This document shows positions 1-6,739 of a stretch of 37,512 nucleotides of DNA, piece after piece (position 1 is the stretch's first letter; every line of letters starts with the position of its first letter). The notes beneath the pieces were generated by a model. The model made no database searches. It was not told the origin of the DNA and saw only the letters and a program-made list of their open reading frames with translations. Both the position numbers and the translations under genes were made by a program. Source of the DNA: an uncultured Eubacteriales bacterium (GTDB lineage: Bacteria; Bacillota; Clostridia; Oscillospirales; Oscillospiraceae); assembly GCA_900549485.1 (NCBI GenBank), contig UROG01000026.1, positions 1 through 37,512 on the forward strand, read 5' to 3'.

Positions 1-16
1 TTGGATAAACCGCCGT

Positions 17-75
17 CGAAAGCCTTGATATATCAAGGCTTTCGGTAACAGCATTTTGAACTCCTTCAAAATGCT
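17..75. repeat. Two perfect palindromes at the left edge
   Basis: Two hairpin-forming palindromes lie downstream of the transketolase gene. The first has 14-bp arms at 17-30 and 31-44 with no spacer. The second has 11-bp arms at 50-60 and 65-75 around a 4-nt loop. With the terminator at 90-122 they make three consecutive perfect hairpins in about 110 bp. They resemble in style, but not in sequence, the multi-hairpin element at 2855-3056 and 4863-5059. No gene is visible here. Confidence 0.7.
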
Positions 76-89
76 CGGCGGCAAGCGCA

Positions 90-122
90 GTCAAAAAAAG
101 TCCTTGCAGGACTTTTTTTGAC
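90..122 (-). terminator. Intrinsic terminator after split transketolase
   Basis: A perfect 15-bp stem (90-104 with 108-122) and a 3-nt loop. On the minus strand the inner GC-rich part is followed by seven U residues, as expected for a rho-independent terminator of the transketolase operon. It has a similar T-run on the other strand, so it may work in both directions. The plus-strand tail TTTTTTTGACAAGCTGA is shared with the end of the repeat element at 5059. Confidence 0.8.
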
Positions 123-136
123 AAGCTGATATTCTT

Positions 137-1063
137 TTATTTGAGCAGCGCTTTTACTTTTGCCGCGATATTTTCCGCGGTGAGGCCGTACTGCTCAAAG
201 AGTACATCGGGTGCGCCTGACTGACCGAACCTGTCCTCAACGCCCACTCTTGCAAACTTTGCGCCGCCCTTGCCCGCTATCGTCTCCGCGACCGCGCCGC
301 CGAGACCGCCGGCCACGAAAGCTTCCTCCGCAGTGACGATCGCCTTTACCTTGCCGTTGTAGGCGAGGATCGTTTCCTCGTCAAGGGGCTTGATGGTGTG
401 GAAGTTGACAACCGCAGTGCTGATGCCTTCGCTCTCAAGCATCTCCGCCGCCTTGAGCGCCCTTACGACCATAAGACCGTTCGCAAAGATCGCCGCGTCG
501 CTGCCCTCTTTGAGAACAAGCGCTTTGCCGGGGACAAAGGGAGTGTTTTCATCGGTAACGTCGTCGGTATTAGAGCGTCCCAGACGCAGGTACACAGGGC
601 CTTCTATCTCCGCCGCCGCCATGACCGCCTTGCGCGTTTCCGCCGCGTCGCACGGGCAGAAAATGGTGAGGTTGGGGAGTGTGCGCATAATGGCGACGTC
701 CTCAAGGCTCTGGTGGGAGCCGCCGTCCTCGCCGACGCTGAGACCGGCATGGGTGAAGGCAAGCTTTACGTTGGCGTTGGTGTATGCAACGCTGTTTCTT
801 ATCTGCTCAAAAGCGCGTCCCGTGCCGAACACGGCAAAGGTGCTGGCGAACGGAATGTAGCCGGAGAAGGCAAACCCGGCGGCGGCGGTGATCATATCCG
901 CCTCGGCAATGCCGAAGTTGAAAAATCTCTCGGGAAATGCTTTTTTGAAGGTAGAAGTCTTGGTGGAGCCGGAGAGATCAGCGTCCATTGCGACTACCCT
1001 GTCGTTTTTCTGCCCAAGCTCCGCCAGAGCAAGACCGTAAGCTTCTCTTGTTGATTTACCCAT
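137..1063 (-). CDS. Transketolase, C-terminal subunit
   Basis: 308-residue C-terminal half of a split transketolase, carrying the pyrimidine-binding and C-terminal domains. With the upstream N-terminal subunit it would form the thiamine-diphosphate enzyme that moves two-carbon units between sugar phosphates in the non-oxidative pentose phosphate pathway in the cytosol. The FNFGIAEADM segment near residues 48-57 contains the conserved glutamate that activates the cofactor. The SVGEDGGSHQSLED segment matches the family's substrate-binding loop. The start ATG (1061-1063) overlaps the stop of the N-terminal gene as TGATG, with a GGAGGT ribosome site just before it, implying translational coupling. 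Length is normal for the split form. The DXS family is related, but the two-gene layout favours transketolase. Confidence 0.93.
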   Translation of the reverse strand: MGKSTREAYGLALAELGQKNDRVVAMDADLSGSTKTSTFKKAFPERFFNFGIAEADMITAAAGFAFSGYIPFASTFAVFGTGRAFEQIRNSVAYTNANVKLAFTHAGLSVGEDGGSHQSLEDVAIMRTLPNLTIFCPCDAAETRKAVMAAAEIEGPVYLRLGRSNTDDVTDENTPFVPGKALVLKEGSDAAIFANGLMVVRALKAAEMLESEGISTAVVNFHTIKPLDEETILAYNGKVKAIVTAEEAFVAGGLGGAVAETIAGKGGAKFARVGVEDRFGQSGAPDVLFEQYGLTAENIAAKVKALLK

Positions 1064-1869
1064 CAGTGCTGCACCTCCAGTTCCTTCATTGCCGCTTCAT
1101 AGTCGGCCGCCTTGATAGCCGCGCCGTGCCATGCGGGGTTGTTTTCCATAAAGGAAACACCCTTGCCCTTGACCGTCTCACAGCAGACAAACTTGGGCTT
1201 GCCGGGAGTGTGAGGAGCCTTGAGCGCGGCGGTGACGGCGTCGATGTCGTGTCCGTCAACGGTCACGGTGTCGAAGCCGAAAGCCGCAAACTTTGCGCAG
1301 ATGTCTCCGATATCCATAACATCGCAGTTTCTGCCGTCGATCTGCAGACCGTTATGGTCAAGTATCACGGTGAAATTGTCAAGCTTGTAGTGAGCCGCCG
1401 CCATAGCCGCCTCCCACACAAGACCTTCCTGACATTCTCCGTCGCCGACCATGGTATAAACATGGTACGTCTTCTTGCCGAGCTTTGCGGCGAGAGCCAT
1501 TCCCATTGCGATAGAAATGCCCTGACCGAGTGAGCCGGTGTTGGCGTCAATACCCTTGGTTTTGCGCATATCAGGATGTCCCTGGAGATGGCTTCCGAAC
1601 TTTCTGAGGGTGCCAAGCTCGCTCTTGGGGAAATACCCCTTGTCCGCCAGAACGGCATACAGTGCAGGGCAGCAGTGACCCTTGCTGAGGACAAATCTGT
1701 CCCTGTCTTCCCACCTGGGTTCCTCGGGGCGGACGTTCATCACGTTATAATACAGTGCAACCAGCGTATCAATGCAGGAAAGAGACCCGCCCGGATGACC
1801 GGACTGTGCTTCATACAGCTCGTTGATAATGTCGATTCTCAACTGGGCTGCTTTTTCGCTCAGATTCAT
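1063..1869 (-). CDS. Transketolase, N-terminal subunit
   Basis: 268-residue N-terminal half of split transketolase, binding thiamine diphosphate and Mg2+. Visible motifs are GHPGGS (24-29), LSKGHCCPAL (61-70), GSLGQG (112-117) and the cofactor motif beginning GDGE (142-145) and ending in ILDHN around 173. The reading frame is open further upstream, but the ATG at 1869 is chosen because an AGGAGG site lies about 7 nt before it and the family homology begins there. It is cotranscribed with the C-terminal subunit through a one-base stop/start overlap. A sigma-A-like promoter (-35 at 1924-1929, -10 at 1901-1906) lies directly upstream. Confidence 0.94.
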   Translation of the reverse strand: MNLSEKAAQLRIDIINELYEAQSGHPGGSLSCIDTLVALYYNVMNVRPEEPRWEDRDRFVLSKGHCCPALYAVLADKGYFPKSELGTLRKFGSHLQGHPDMRKTKGIDANTGSLGQGISIAMGMALAAKLGKKTYHVYTMVGDGECQEGLVWEAAMAAAHYKLDNFTVILDHNGLQIDGRNCDVMDIGDICAKFAAFGFDTVTVDGHDIDAVTAALKAPHTPGKPKFVCCETVKGKGVSFMENNPAWHGAAIKAADYEAAMKELEVQH

Positions 1870-1900
1870 ATTTACGTTCCTCCTGAATAGTGGTATTACA

Positions 1901-1929
1901 ATTATACACAGTTTATCCCTCTCTTTCAA
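1901..1929 (-). promoter_or_regulatory. Promoter of the transketolase operon
   Basis: On the minus strand, TTGAAA at 1929-1924 and a perfect TATAAT at 1906-1901 are separated by 17 nt. This places the transcription start roughly 30 nt upstream of the N-terminal transketolase ATG. Confidence 0.7.
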
Positions 1930-1954
1930 GTCAATTGTTTTGCAAAAAAGCATC

Positions 1955-1983
1955 TTGAAAGAAAAGCTCTTTTCTGCCATAAT
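1955..1983 (+). promoter_or_regulatory. Promoter of the HAD phosphatase gene
   Basis: TTGAAA (1955-1960), 17 nt, CATAAT (1978-1983). It is divergent from the transketolase promoter; the two -35 boxes are about 25 bp apart. Confidence 0.55.
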
Positions 1984-2005
1984 TGTCCGGCAGGGAGTGA
2001 ATGAA

Positions 2006-2839
2006 ATGAAATACAGACTTATTTGCTTTGACCTTGACGGCACGTTTCTCAGCGACGACAAGACCATCCCCCCGGATAACCTCCGCGCCATTGAGGCGGC
2101 CGCCGCGCAGGGGATATACATCGTCCCAAGCTCCGGACGCATTTTCCCCGGTATGCCTGAGGAGCTGAGGGATGCGCCTTATATACGCTACTATATCTGC
2201 GGCAACGGCGCACTCGTCTACGACAAGCAGGAGGATAGGATCCTTTCAAGCGCCGAGATAGAGCCGTCGCTTGCGCTGCGTCTTGCGGAATACATGGACA
2301 CTCTGCCGGTCATATACGACTGCTATCAGGACGGTATGGGCTACATGAGCAAGGATATGTACGACGTCCTTCAGGACTGGACGCCGACCGCCGCAATGGG
2401 CGCTTACATGAAAAAGATACGCCGCCCCGTCCCCGACCTCAAGAAAACGCTCGCCGAACGGAACCGCCCCGTCACAAAAATGCAGATGCACTTTCACGAT
2501 CTTGATGAGCGCAGTCGCCAGCTTGAGCTTGTGCCAAAGCTTTTTCCGGAACTAATTGCCACTTCCTCCGTCATAAATAATATTGAGCTGAACAGCACCG
2601 CGGCCACAAAAGGTCAGGCGGTTGAGCGCCTTGCCGCGATTCTCGGCATAGATCTGTCGGAAGTTATCGCGTTCGGGGACGGTTCAAACGACATCGACAT
2701 GATAAAAACCGCCGGAACGGGAGTTGCAATGGAAAACGCCATCCCCGCCCTGCTCGAAGCGGCGGATATGACCGCGCCGGATAACAATTGCGGCGGCGTT
2801 GCGCGTGTCATAGAGCGGTTAATATTAAAAAACAAATAA
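2006..2839 (+). CDS. Cof-type HAD-superfamily phosphatase
   Basis: 277-residue member of the HAD superfamily, Cof/YidA-like subfamily, which hydrolyses sugar phosphates and related small phosphoesters in the cytosol. The nucleophile motif FDLDGT lies at residues 8-13 (D9 nucleophile, D11 acid/base). PSSGR supplies motif II, the lysine of TKGQAVERLA motif III, and FGDGSNDIDM motif IV with the Mg2+-binding aspartates. The C2-type cap lies between motifs II and III. ATG 2006 is preferred over the in-frame GTG at 1997 because the AGGGAG site sits directly against that GTG. The last codons and stop lie inside a 36-bp sequence repeated exactly at 3057-3092. The true substrate cannot be read from sequence. 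Confidence 0.9.
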   Translation: MKYRLICFDLDGTFLSDDKTIPPDNLRAIEAAAAQGIYIVPSSGRIFPGMPEELRDAPYIRYYICGNGALVYDKQEDRILSSAEIEPSLALRLAEYMDTLPVIYDCYQDGMGYMSKDMYDVLQDWTPTAAMGAYMKKIRRPVPDLKKTLAERNRPVTKMQMHFHDLDERSRQLELVPKLFPELIATSSVINNIELNSTAATKGQAVERLAAILGIDLSEVIAFGDGSNDIDMIKTAGTGVAMENAIPALLEAADMTAPDNNCGGVARVIERLILKNK

Positions 2840-2854
2840 TTTTTAAAGAAAACT
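2819..2854 (+). repeat. Exact 36-bp direct repeat, left copy
   Basis: A 36-nt AT-rich sequence beginning TTAATATTAAAAAAC is repeated base for base at 3057-3092. The left copy contains the final six codons and the stop codon of the HAD gene. The two copies bracket exactly the hairpin-rich element at 2855-3056, like a long target-site duplication or the product of a recombination event. Confidence 0.95.
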
Positions 2855-3056
2855 CAGCTTGTCAAAGAAGCAAGCTTCTTTGACAAAAGGGGCTGCACTG
2901 CGCTCTGTGCCTCGGTTGTTCGCCTGCGGGCGAACAATTCGACACTCGCTCCGTGAGAAGTGTTTTCTCCGACGTGCATGCCGCCGGAGAAAACGATCAA
3001 AATTATTTTTTGCCTGCGGGCAAAAAAACTCTGCAAGGTCTTTTCGACAGTCTCGC
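2855..3056. repeat. Multi-hairpin dispersed element, copy 1
   Basis: About 202 bp, composed of four hairpins: 2861-2884 (11-bp arms), 2916-2937 (9-bp arms, TGCG loop), 2963-2993 (9-bp arms, 13-nt spacer) and 3006-3027 (9-bp arms, TGCG loop). It begins CAGCTTGTCAAA and ends TTTTCGACAGTCTC, a loose terminal inverted repeat. Copy 2 at 4863-5059 is closely similar throughout. No protein is encoded convincingly, so this is a non-autonomous MITE/REP-like element or a structured RNA. The family is not one I recognise by name. Confidence 0.85.
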
Positions 3057-3092
3057 TTAATATTAAAAAACAAATAATTTTTAAAGAAAACT
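3057..3092 (+). repeat. Exact 36-bp direct repeat, right copy
   Basis: Identical to 2819-2854, including the stop codon of the HAD gene, but here non-coding. It lies directly right of the multi-hairpin element. Confidence 0.95.
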
Positions 3093-3179
3093 GTTCCATA
3101 TTTCCAAATAATGTGTTATGATAAAAGAGGTAACATAATGCAGTATGAATATTTGACATATACCGAAGGGAGATCAAAA

Positions 3180-3911
3180 ATGAAAAAAATACTTATCCTT
3201 GTTATGGCGTGTGTAATGATTCTGTCCCTCGCGGCCTGCGGGTCAAAGGAAACTCCCGCCGAGAATTCCTCCGCAAGCGAGTCGGCGGCCGTTCCCGAAG
3301 GCGCTGTGATCGCCGAATCCGAAAAAGCCGACGCGGTCGTTGACCCCGCTTCGCTCAATCTCGGCGTCTCCTCCGATGAGTCGCACACAGGCGACGCATG
3401 GTACAAGGACGGCGTAAAGGGCGGCAATTACATATATTTTGAAAAAGCGGACAACAGCGACAGCGGTCTTGCCTGCATCCTTGTCAGCGGCGATACGGAA
3501 AAGACGTGGCTGTGCACCGTCACGGCGGACAATCATCTTCTCGATCAGGACGCGGAAGACGGCAAGAGTGAGATAGACATCGTATTTACCGACATTTTCA
3601 CCGCTGTCAACAATGCCGACGGCAGCAAATATATCCGCGGCAACGCCGACGAGATCGCCCGGCTTTTTGTCGGCAAGCAGCTTGTCGAGCAGGAGAACAA
3701 CGCGAACACCCTTATTTTCAATGCCGACGGCACCGGAACCGAGGTCTATGACGGCGTTGAGTACGCCCTTACATGGGAGCTTGATAGCGCCAGCACCATA
3801 AAGTTCGCCGACGGTGAGAACGAGTTCAGCATGACGATATCCCTCGACGAAAACGGCGCTTTCGCAAGTCTTTACGACATGAACCTGCGCACCTACGTTC
3901 CCGCGGCGTAA
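3180..3911 (+). CDS. Putative lipoprotein of unknown function
   Basis: 243-residue predicted lipoprotein. The signal sequence starts MKKILILVMACVMILSLAA, with the lipobox LAAC placing the lipidated cysteine at residue 20; an Ser/Ala/Glu-rich linker follows to about residue 50. The remainder is a soluble, acidic, probably beta-rich domain ending with an NADGTG...YDGVEYALTWEL-type repeat, reminiscent of lipocalin-like domains of Clostridia surface proteins. I do not recognise the family. ATG 3180 has an AGGGAG site about 8 nt upstream; the frame extends upstream but lacks a signal peptide there. It stands alone on the plus strand and is followed by its own terminator. The exported location is well supported; the function is unknown. 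Confidence 0.8.
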   Translation: MKKILILVMACVMILSLAACGSKETPAENSSASESAAVPEGAVIAESEKADAVVDPASLNLGVSSDESHTGDAWYKDGVKGGNYIYFEKADNSDSGLACILVSGDTEKTWLCTVTADNHLLDQDAEDGKSEIDIVFTDIFTAVNNADGSKYIRGNADEIARLFVGKQLVEQENNANTLIFNADGTGTEVYDGVEYALTWELDSASTIKFADGENEFSMTISLDENGAFASLYDMNLRTYVPAA

Positions 3912-3922
3912 AAGGTTTTTCT

Positions 3923-4005
3923 GACCTGCGTGCTGCCGGAGAGAATAATTGATCCCGTTTTTGCCCGCGGGCAAAAATCCTGTGCGGCTCTTTTTGACAG
4001 TTTCC
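3923..4005. repeat. Degenerate partial copy of the hairpin element
   Basis: This stretch aligns by eye with the right half of the elements at 2855-3056 and 4863-5059: a GCCGGAGA block, then TTTTTGCCCGCGGGCAAAAA, then a T-run ending TTTTTGACAGTTTC. It is clearly more diverged and lacks the left half. It lies directly after the lipoprotein gene. Confidence 0.6.
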
Positions 4006-4044
4006 TCCGTCCCGTTCTGCCATGCAGAGCGGGGCGGAGTTTTT
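4005..4044 (+). terminator. Terminator of the lipoprotein gene
   Basis: A 15-bp stem, allowing two G-U pairs, from 4005-4019 with 4025-4039, followed by TTTTT. A good intrinsic terminator that separates the lipoprotein gene from rex. Confidence 0.8.
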
Positions 4045-4104
4045 CGCGGCGGCGTCTTGGTCGCAATTGTCAGATAATTGCGGCATAAATGTTGCATATG
4101 CACC

Positions 4105-4133
4105 TTGAAACATATCCGCTTCCGTGGTATAAT
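4105..4133 (+). promoter_or_regulatory. rex promoter
   Basis: TTGAAA (4105-4110), 17 nt, perfect TATAAT (4128-4133). The transcription start is expected near 4140, about 30 nt before the rex start codon. No clear Rex palindrome (TTGTTAA...TTAACAA type) was seen here, so autoregulation is not supported. Confidence 0.75.
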
Positions 4134-4170
4134 AAGTAAAAAAATCAGGTTATATAAGGAGATTTTTTTC

Positions 4171-4839
4171 TTGAAGCGCATTAAAGTATCAAATAACGTC
4201 ATACGTAGGCTGCCGAGATATCTCCGCAAGCTTGATGAGCTTATGAAGAACGGCGTCTCCCGCATTTCTTCGTTTGAGCTCGGTCAGCAGCTCGGCTTCA
4301 CGCCGTCCCAGATAAGACAGGATTTCAGCTGCTTCGGTGAGTTTGGTCAGCAGGGTTACGGATATAATGTTCAGGCTCTGCATAACGAGATCGCCAACAT
4401 TCTCGGAACCGACAGGGGCTTTTCCGCCATCCTTATCGGCGCAGGTAACATAGGTCACGCTCTTATGGATAACTTCTGCTTTTCTTCATGGGGCTTCAAT
4501 CTTGTGTGCGCATTCGATATAGACCCTGAGCTTACGGGGCATGTATTTAACGGCGTACCTGTCAAGCACATGGATGAGCTTGTTGATTTCCTCCAGGATA
4601 ACAAGGTCGATGTGGCCGTGCTGACCGTCCCTCAGGAAGTGGCAAAGGCTGTAACCGAAACGATTACCGCCAACGGGATAGATGCTATCTGGAACTTCAC
4701 AAACGTGGACATTACCGCACCCGGCAGCAGCACTATCGTTGAAAACGTTCACTTTTCCGACAGCCTTCTCTCTTTGAGCTACTATATCTCAGAGAGGCAG
4801 GACGAAAAGGCTTCAAAAGCCGCAAAGAACAATAAATAA
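4171..4839 (+). CDS. rex: Redox-sensing transcriptional repressor Rex
   Basis: 222-residue Rex protein, a dimeric repressor that senses the NADH/NAD+ ratio and controls fermentation and energy genes in anaerobic Gram-positives. The N-terminal winged helix (about 5-80) has VIRRLPRYLRKL and LGFTPSQIRQDFSCFGEFGQ, typical of the family. A Rossmann domain follows with the dinucleotide motif GAGNIG at 90-95, and a C-terminal domain-swapped helix is present. The start is TTG 4171: AAGGAG lies 9 nt upstream and homology begins there. Upstream in-frame ATG codons fall before the promoter. The gene has its own promoter and terminator. Confidence 0.95.
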   Translation: MKRIKVSNNVIRRLPRYLRKLDELMKNGVSRISSFELGQQLGFTPSQIRQDFSCFGEFGQQGYGYNVQALHNEIANILGTDRGFSAILIGAGNIGHALMDNFCFSSWGFNLVCAFDIDPELTGHVFNGVPVKHMDELVDFLQDNKVDVAVLTVPQEVAKAVTETITANGIDAIWNFTNVDITAPGSSTIVENVHFSDSLLSLSYYISERQDEKASKAAKNNK

Positions 4840-4861
4840 AAACTCCCGAATGGGAGTTTTT
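4839..4861 (+). terminator. rex terminator
   Basis: AAAACTCCC, loop GAAT, GGGAGTTTTT. A compact intrinsic terminator overlapping the last base of the rex stop codon. Confidence 0.85.
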
Positions 4862-4862
4862 A

Positions 4863-5059
4863 CAGCTTGCCAAAGAAGCAAGCTTCTTTGGCAAAAGAGG
4901 CTGCACTGCGCTCTGTGCCTCGGTTGTTCGCCCCAGGCGAACAATTCGACACTCGCTCCGTGAGAAGAATTTTCTCCGACGTACATGCCGCCGGAGAAAA
5001 TAATCAAAACTGTTTTTGCCTGCGGGCAAAAACTCTGCGAGGCCTTTTTCAACAAGCTG
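4863..5059. repeat. Multi-hairpin dispersed element, copy 2
   Basis: 197 bp, closely similar to 2855-3056, bounded by CAGCTTG (4863-4869) and its inverse CAAGCTG (5053-5059). It contains the same four stems in order: 4869-4892, 4924-4944, 4970-5000 and 5013-5032. Differences from copy 1 keep pairing. In the first stem GTCAAAG...CTTTGAC becomes GCCAAAG...CTTTGGC, a compensatory T-A to C-G change. In the second stem the loop changes from TGCG to CCA while the 9-bp arms are unchanged. This pattern suggests that the fold matters. Confidence 0.87.
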
Positions 5060-5060
5060 A

Positions 5061-5088
5061 AACCCCTGCTTTTTTTGCAGGGGTTTTT
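5061..5088 (+). terminator. Terminator at the right edge of element copy 2
   Basis: AACCCCTGC, a T7 loop, GCAGGGGTT and more T residues. It sits directly after the element, so any transcript passing rex or the element should stop before the ABC operon. Confidence 0.75.
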
Positions 5089-5212
5089 ATGGATTGATAA
5101 AAATATGTGAGACAGGGGCGGATTTTTGACAGACCAAGCACCCGCCCGTATCCCGCATATATGGCTTATCTCACCGGAGAGAGCCGTAAGCAGAAAAGGA
5201 GAAAGAGACGCT

Positions 5213-6739
5213 ATGGAAGAAAGAATCCCCGCCGTGGCAATGCGGAACATCACAAAGCGCTTCGGAAGCGTGACAGCGAGCGACAAATGCTGGCTCAATA
5301 TTTACAGGGGCGAAATACTTGCCATGCTGGGCGAAAACGGAAGCGGCAAAACCACGCTCATGAATATGCTTGCCGGTATCTACTTCCCCGATGAGGGTAC
5401 CATTTCCATAGACGGGAAGGAGGTCGTCATTTCATCCCCGAAGGACGCCTTTGATTTAGGCATCGGCATGATACACCAGCATTTTAAACTGGTGGACGTT
5501 TTCACTGCCGCGCAGAATATCGTCCTTGGTCTGCCGGGAAAACTCGACCTTGCCGCAGCATCCGGAAAGATACGCGAGATATGCACGCGCTACGGCTTTG
5601 CCGTTGACCCCGATCAGAAGGTTTACGATATGTCCGTTTCGCAGAAACAGACCGTGGAGATCATCAAGGTACTCTACCGCGGCGCGGACATCCTCATTCT
5701 TGACGAGCCTACCGCCGTACTCACCCCGCAGGAGACGGAAAAGCTGTTTGCGGTGCTGCGCAATATGCGCGACGACGGCAAGGCCGTCGTGATAATCACG
5801 CACAAGATGCACGAGGTGCTTGAGCTTTCAGACCGCGTGGCGGTTCTGTGCAAGGGACAGTTTACCGGCGATATGCTCACCAAGGATACCGACGTGCAGG
5901 AAATGACGAACATGATGGTCGGCCGTCCGGTCGAGCTTAATATACGCCGCACGGAGCCGGTCGATCCGAAGCCGCGCATAGAGGTGAAAAATCTCACCGT
6001 GCGCGATATAGACGGCATAGCCAAGCTTGACGATGTTTCGTTCACTGTCAACTCCGGCGAGATCCTGGGCATTGCCGGCATCTCCGGCTGCGGTCAGAAG
6101 GAGCTTCTTGAGTCCATCGCCGGCTTGCAGAGGGTAGAAAAGGGAAGCATAGCCTATATCGGAGACGACGGCGGCGCAGAGGAGCTTATCGGCAAGGACC
6201 CGCTTGCCATAAAGAATATGGGCGTTGCGCTCTCGTTCGTACCGGAGGACAGACTCGGCATGGGACTTGTCGGCAACATGGATCTGAGCGACAATATGAT
6301 GCTCCGCTCCTACCGGCAGGGTCACGGTATTTTCACGAACCGCAAGGCGCCCAACAAGCTTGCACATGAGATGGTAGACGTTCTCGAGATAGTCACGCCG
6401 AGCGTTGAGACCCCCGTGCGCCGCCTTTCCGGCGGCAACGTGCAGAAGGTGCTTGTCGGACGCGAGATCTCCAACGCGCCCACCGTCCTTCTCACCGCCT
6501 ACGCCACACGCGGACTTGACATAAACTCATCATATACCATATACGACCTCATTTCCAAGCAGAAGGAGCGCGGCGTGGCCGTGGTCTACGTGGGCGAGGA
6601 TCTGGACGTGCTGCTTGAGCTGTGCGACAGGATACTCGTGCTCTGCGGCGGCAAGGTCAGCGGCATAGTTGACGGGCGCACCGTGAGCAAGAACGAGGTC
6701 GGCGCGATGATGACGAAACTGGGAGGTATGCGGGAATGA
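5213..6739 (+). CDS. Nucleoside/simple-sugar ABC importer, double ATPase
   Basis: 508-residue ATPase with two fused nucleotide-binding domains, of the YufO/NupO (BMP-dependent nucleoside) and RbsA-like class. Domain 1 has Walker A GENGSGKTT (40-48) and Walker B ILILDEPTAVL, with a degenerate signature MSVSQKQ. Domain 2 has the degenerate Walker A region GISGCGQKE typical of this class, the signature RRLSGGNVQK, and TAYATRGLD in place of a usual Walker B/D-loop. It would power uptake by the two downstream permeases at the inner face of the membrane. ATG 5213 has AGGAG about 11 nt upstream. The gene overlaps the next by 4 nt. Nucleosides are the likeliest substrate class by family; this is inferred. 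Confidence 0.88.
   Translation: MEERIPAVAMRNITKRFGSVTASDKCWLNIYRGEILAMLGENGSGKTTLMNMLAGIYFPDEGTISIDGKEVVISSPKDAFDLGIGMIHQHFKLVDVFTAAQNIVLGLPGKLDLAAASGKIREICTRYGFAVDPDQKVYDMSVSQKQTVEIIKVLYRGADILILDEPTAVLTPQETEKLFAVLRNMRDDGKAVVIITHKMHEVLELSDRVAVLCKGQFTGDMLTKDTDVQEMTNMMVGRPVELNIRRTEPVDPKPRIEVKNLTVRDIDGIAKLDDVSFTVNSGEILGIAGISGCGQKELLESIAGLQRVEKGSIAYIGDDGGAEELIGKDPLAIKNMGVALSFVPEDRLGMGLVGNMDLSDNMMLRSYRQGHGIFTNRKAPNKLAHEMVDVLEIVTPSVETPVRRLSGGNVQKVLVGREISNAPTVLLTAYATRGLDINSSYTIYDLISKQKERGVAVVYVGEDLDVLLELCDRILVLCGGKVSGIVDGRTVSKNEVGAMMTKLGGMRE

Larger units (their letters stand above)
2840..3179. other. 340-bp gap with repeat element, no gene
   Basis: Between the HAD stop and the lipoprotein start lie a 36-bp direct repeat, a 202-bp multi-hairpin element, the second 36-bp repeat and about 87 bp of AT-rich leader. 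A weak promoter candidate for the lipoprotein gene is TTCCAT, 17 nt, TATGAT, at about 3095-3123. Reading frames that cross the element are Arg/Ser-rich and change reading at every stem, so they are not considered genes. Confidence 0.7.
4840..5212. other. 373-bp gap: element copy, terminators, leader
   Basis: The gap holds the rex terminator, the full hairpin element at 4863-5059, another terminator at 5061-5088 and about 125 bp of leader for the ABC operon. In the leader a weak promoter, TTGACA (5126-5131), 17 nt, TATCCC (5149-5154), overlaps a possible hairpin pairing GGGCGG (5115-5120) with CCGCCC (5142-5147). I could not match the leader to a known riboswitch class. Confidence 0.6.

Noticed and set aside
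2859..3077. Small reading frame through element copy 1, and its counterpart at 4867-5097
   Set aside because: Arg/Ser/Cys-rich translation of hairpin arms, with no ribosome site. Similarity between the two frames only reflects the DNA repeat.
2855..5059. Insertion sequence with transposase
   Set aside because: No element copy has coding capacity for a transposase; at most it is a non-autonomous derivative.
2819..5060. CRISPR array from repeated sequences
   Set aside because: The repeats are 36-bp duplicates flanking one unit plus distant 200-bp copies; there are no regular spacers and no cas genes.
5089..5212. Purine or other known riboswitch before the nucleoside-type ABC operon
   Set aside because: The conserved purine-aptamer loops are absent and no other class was recognised; only a possible hairpin and a weak promoter are seen.
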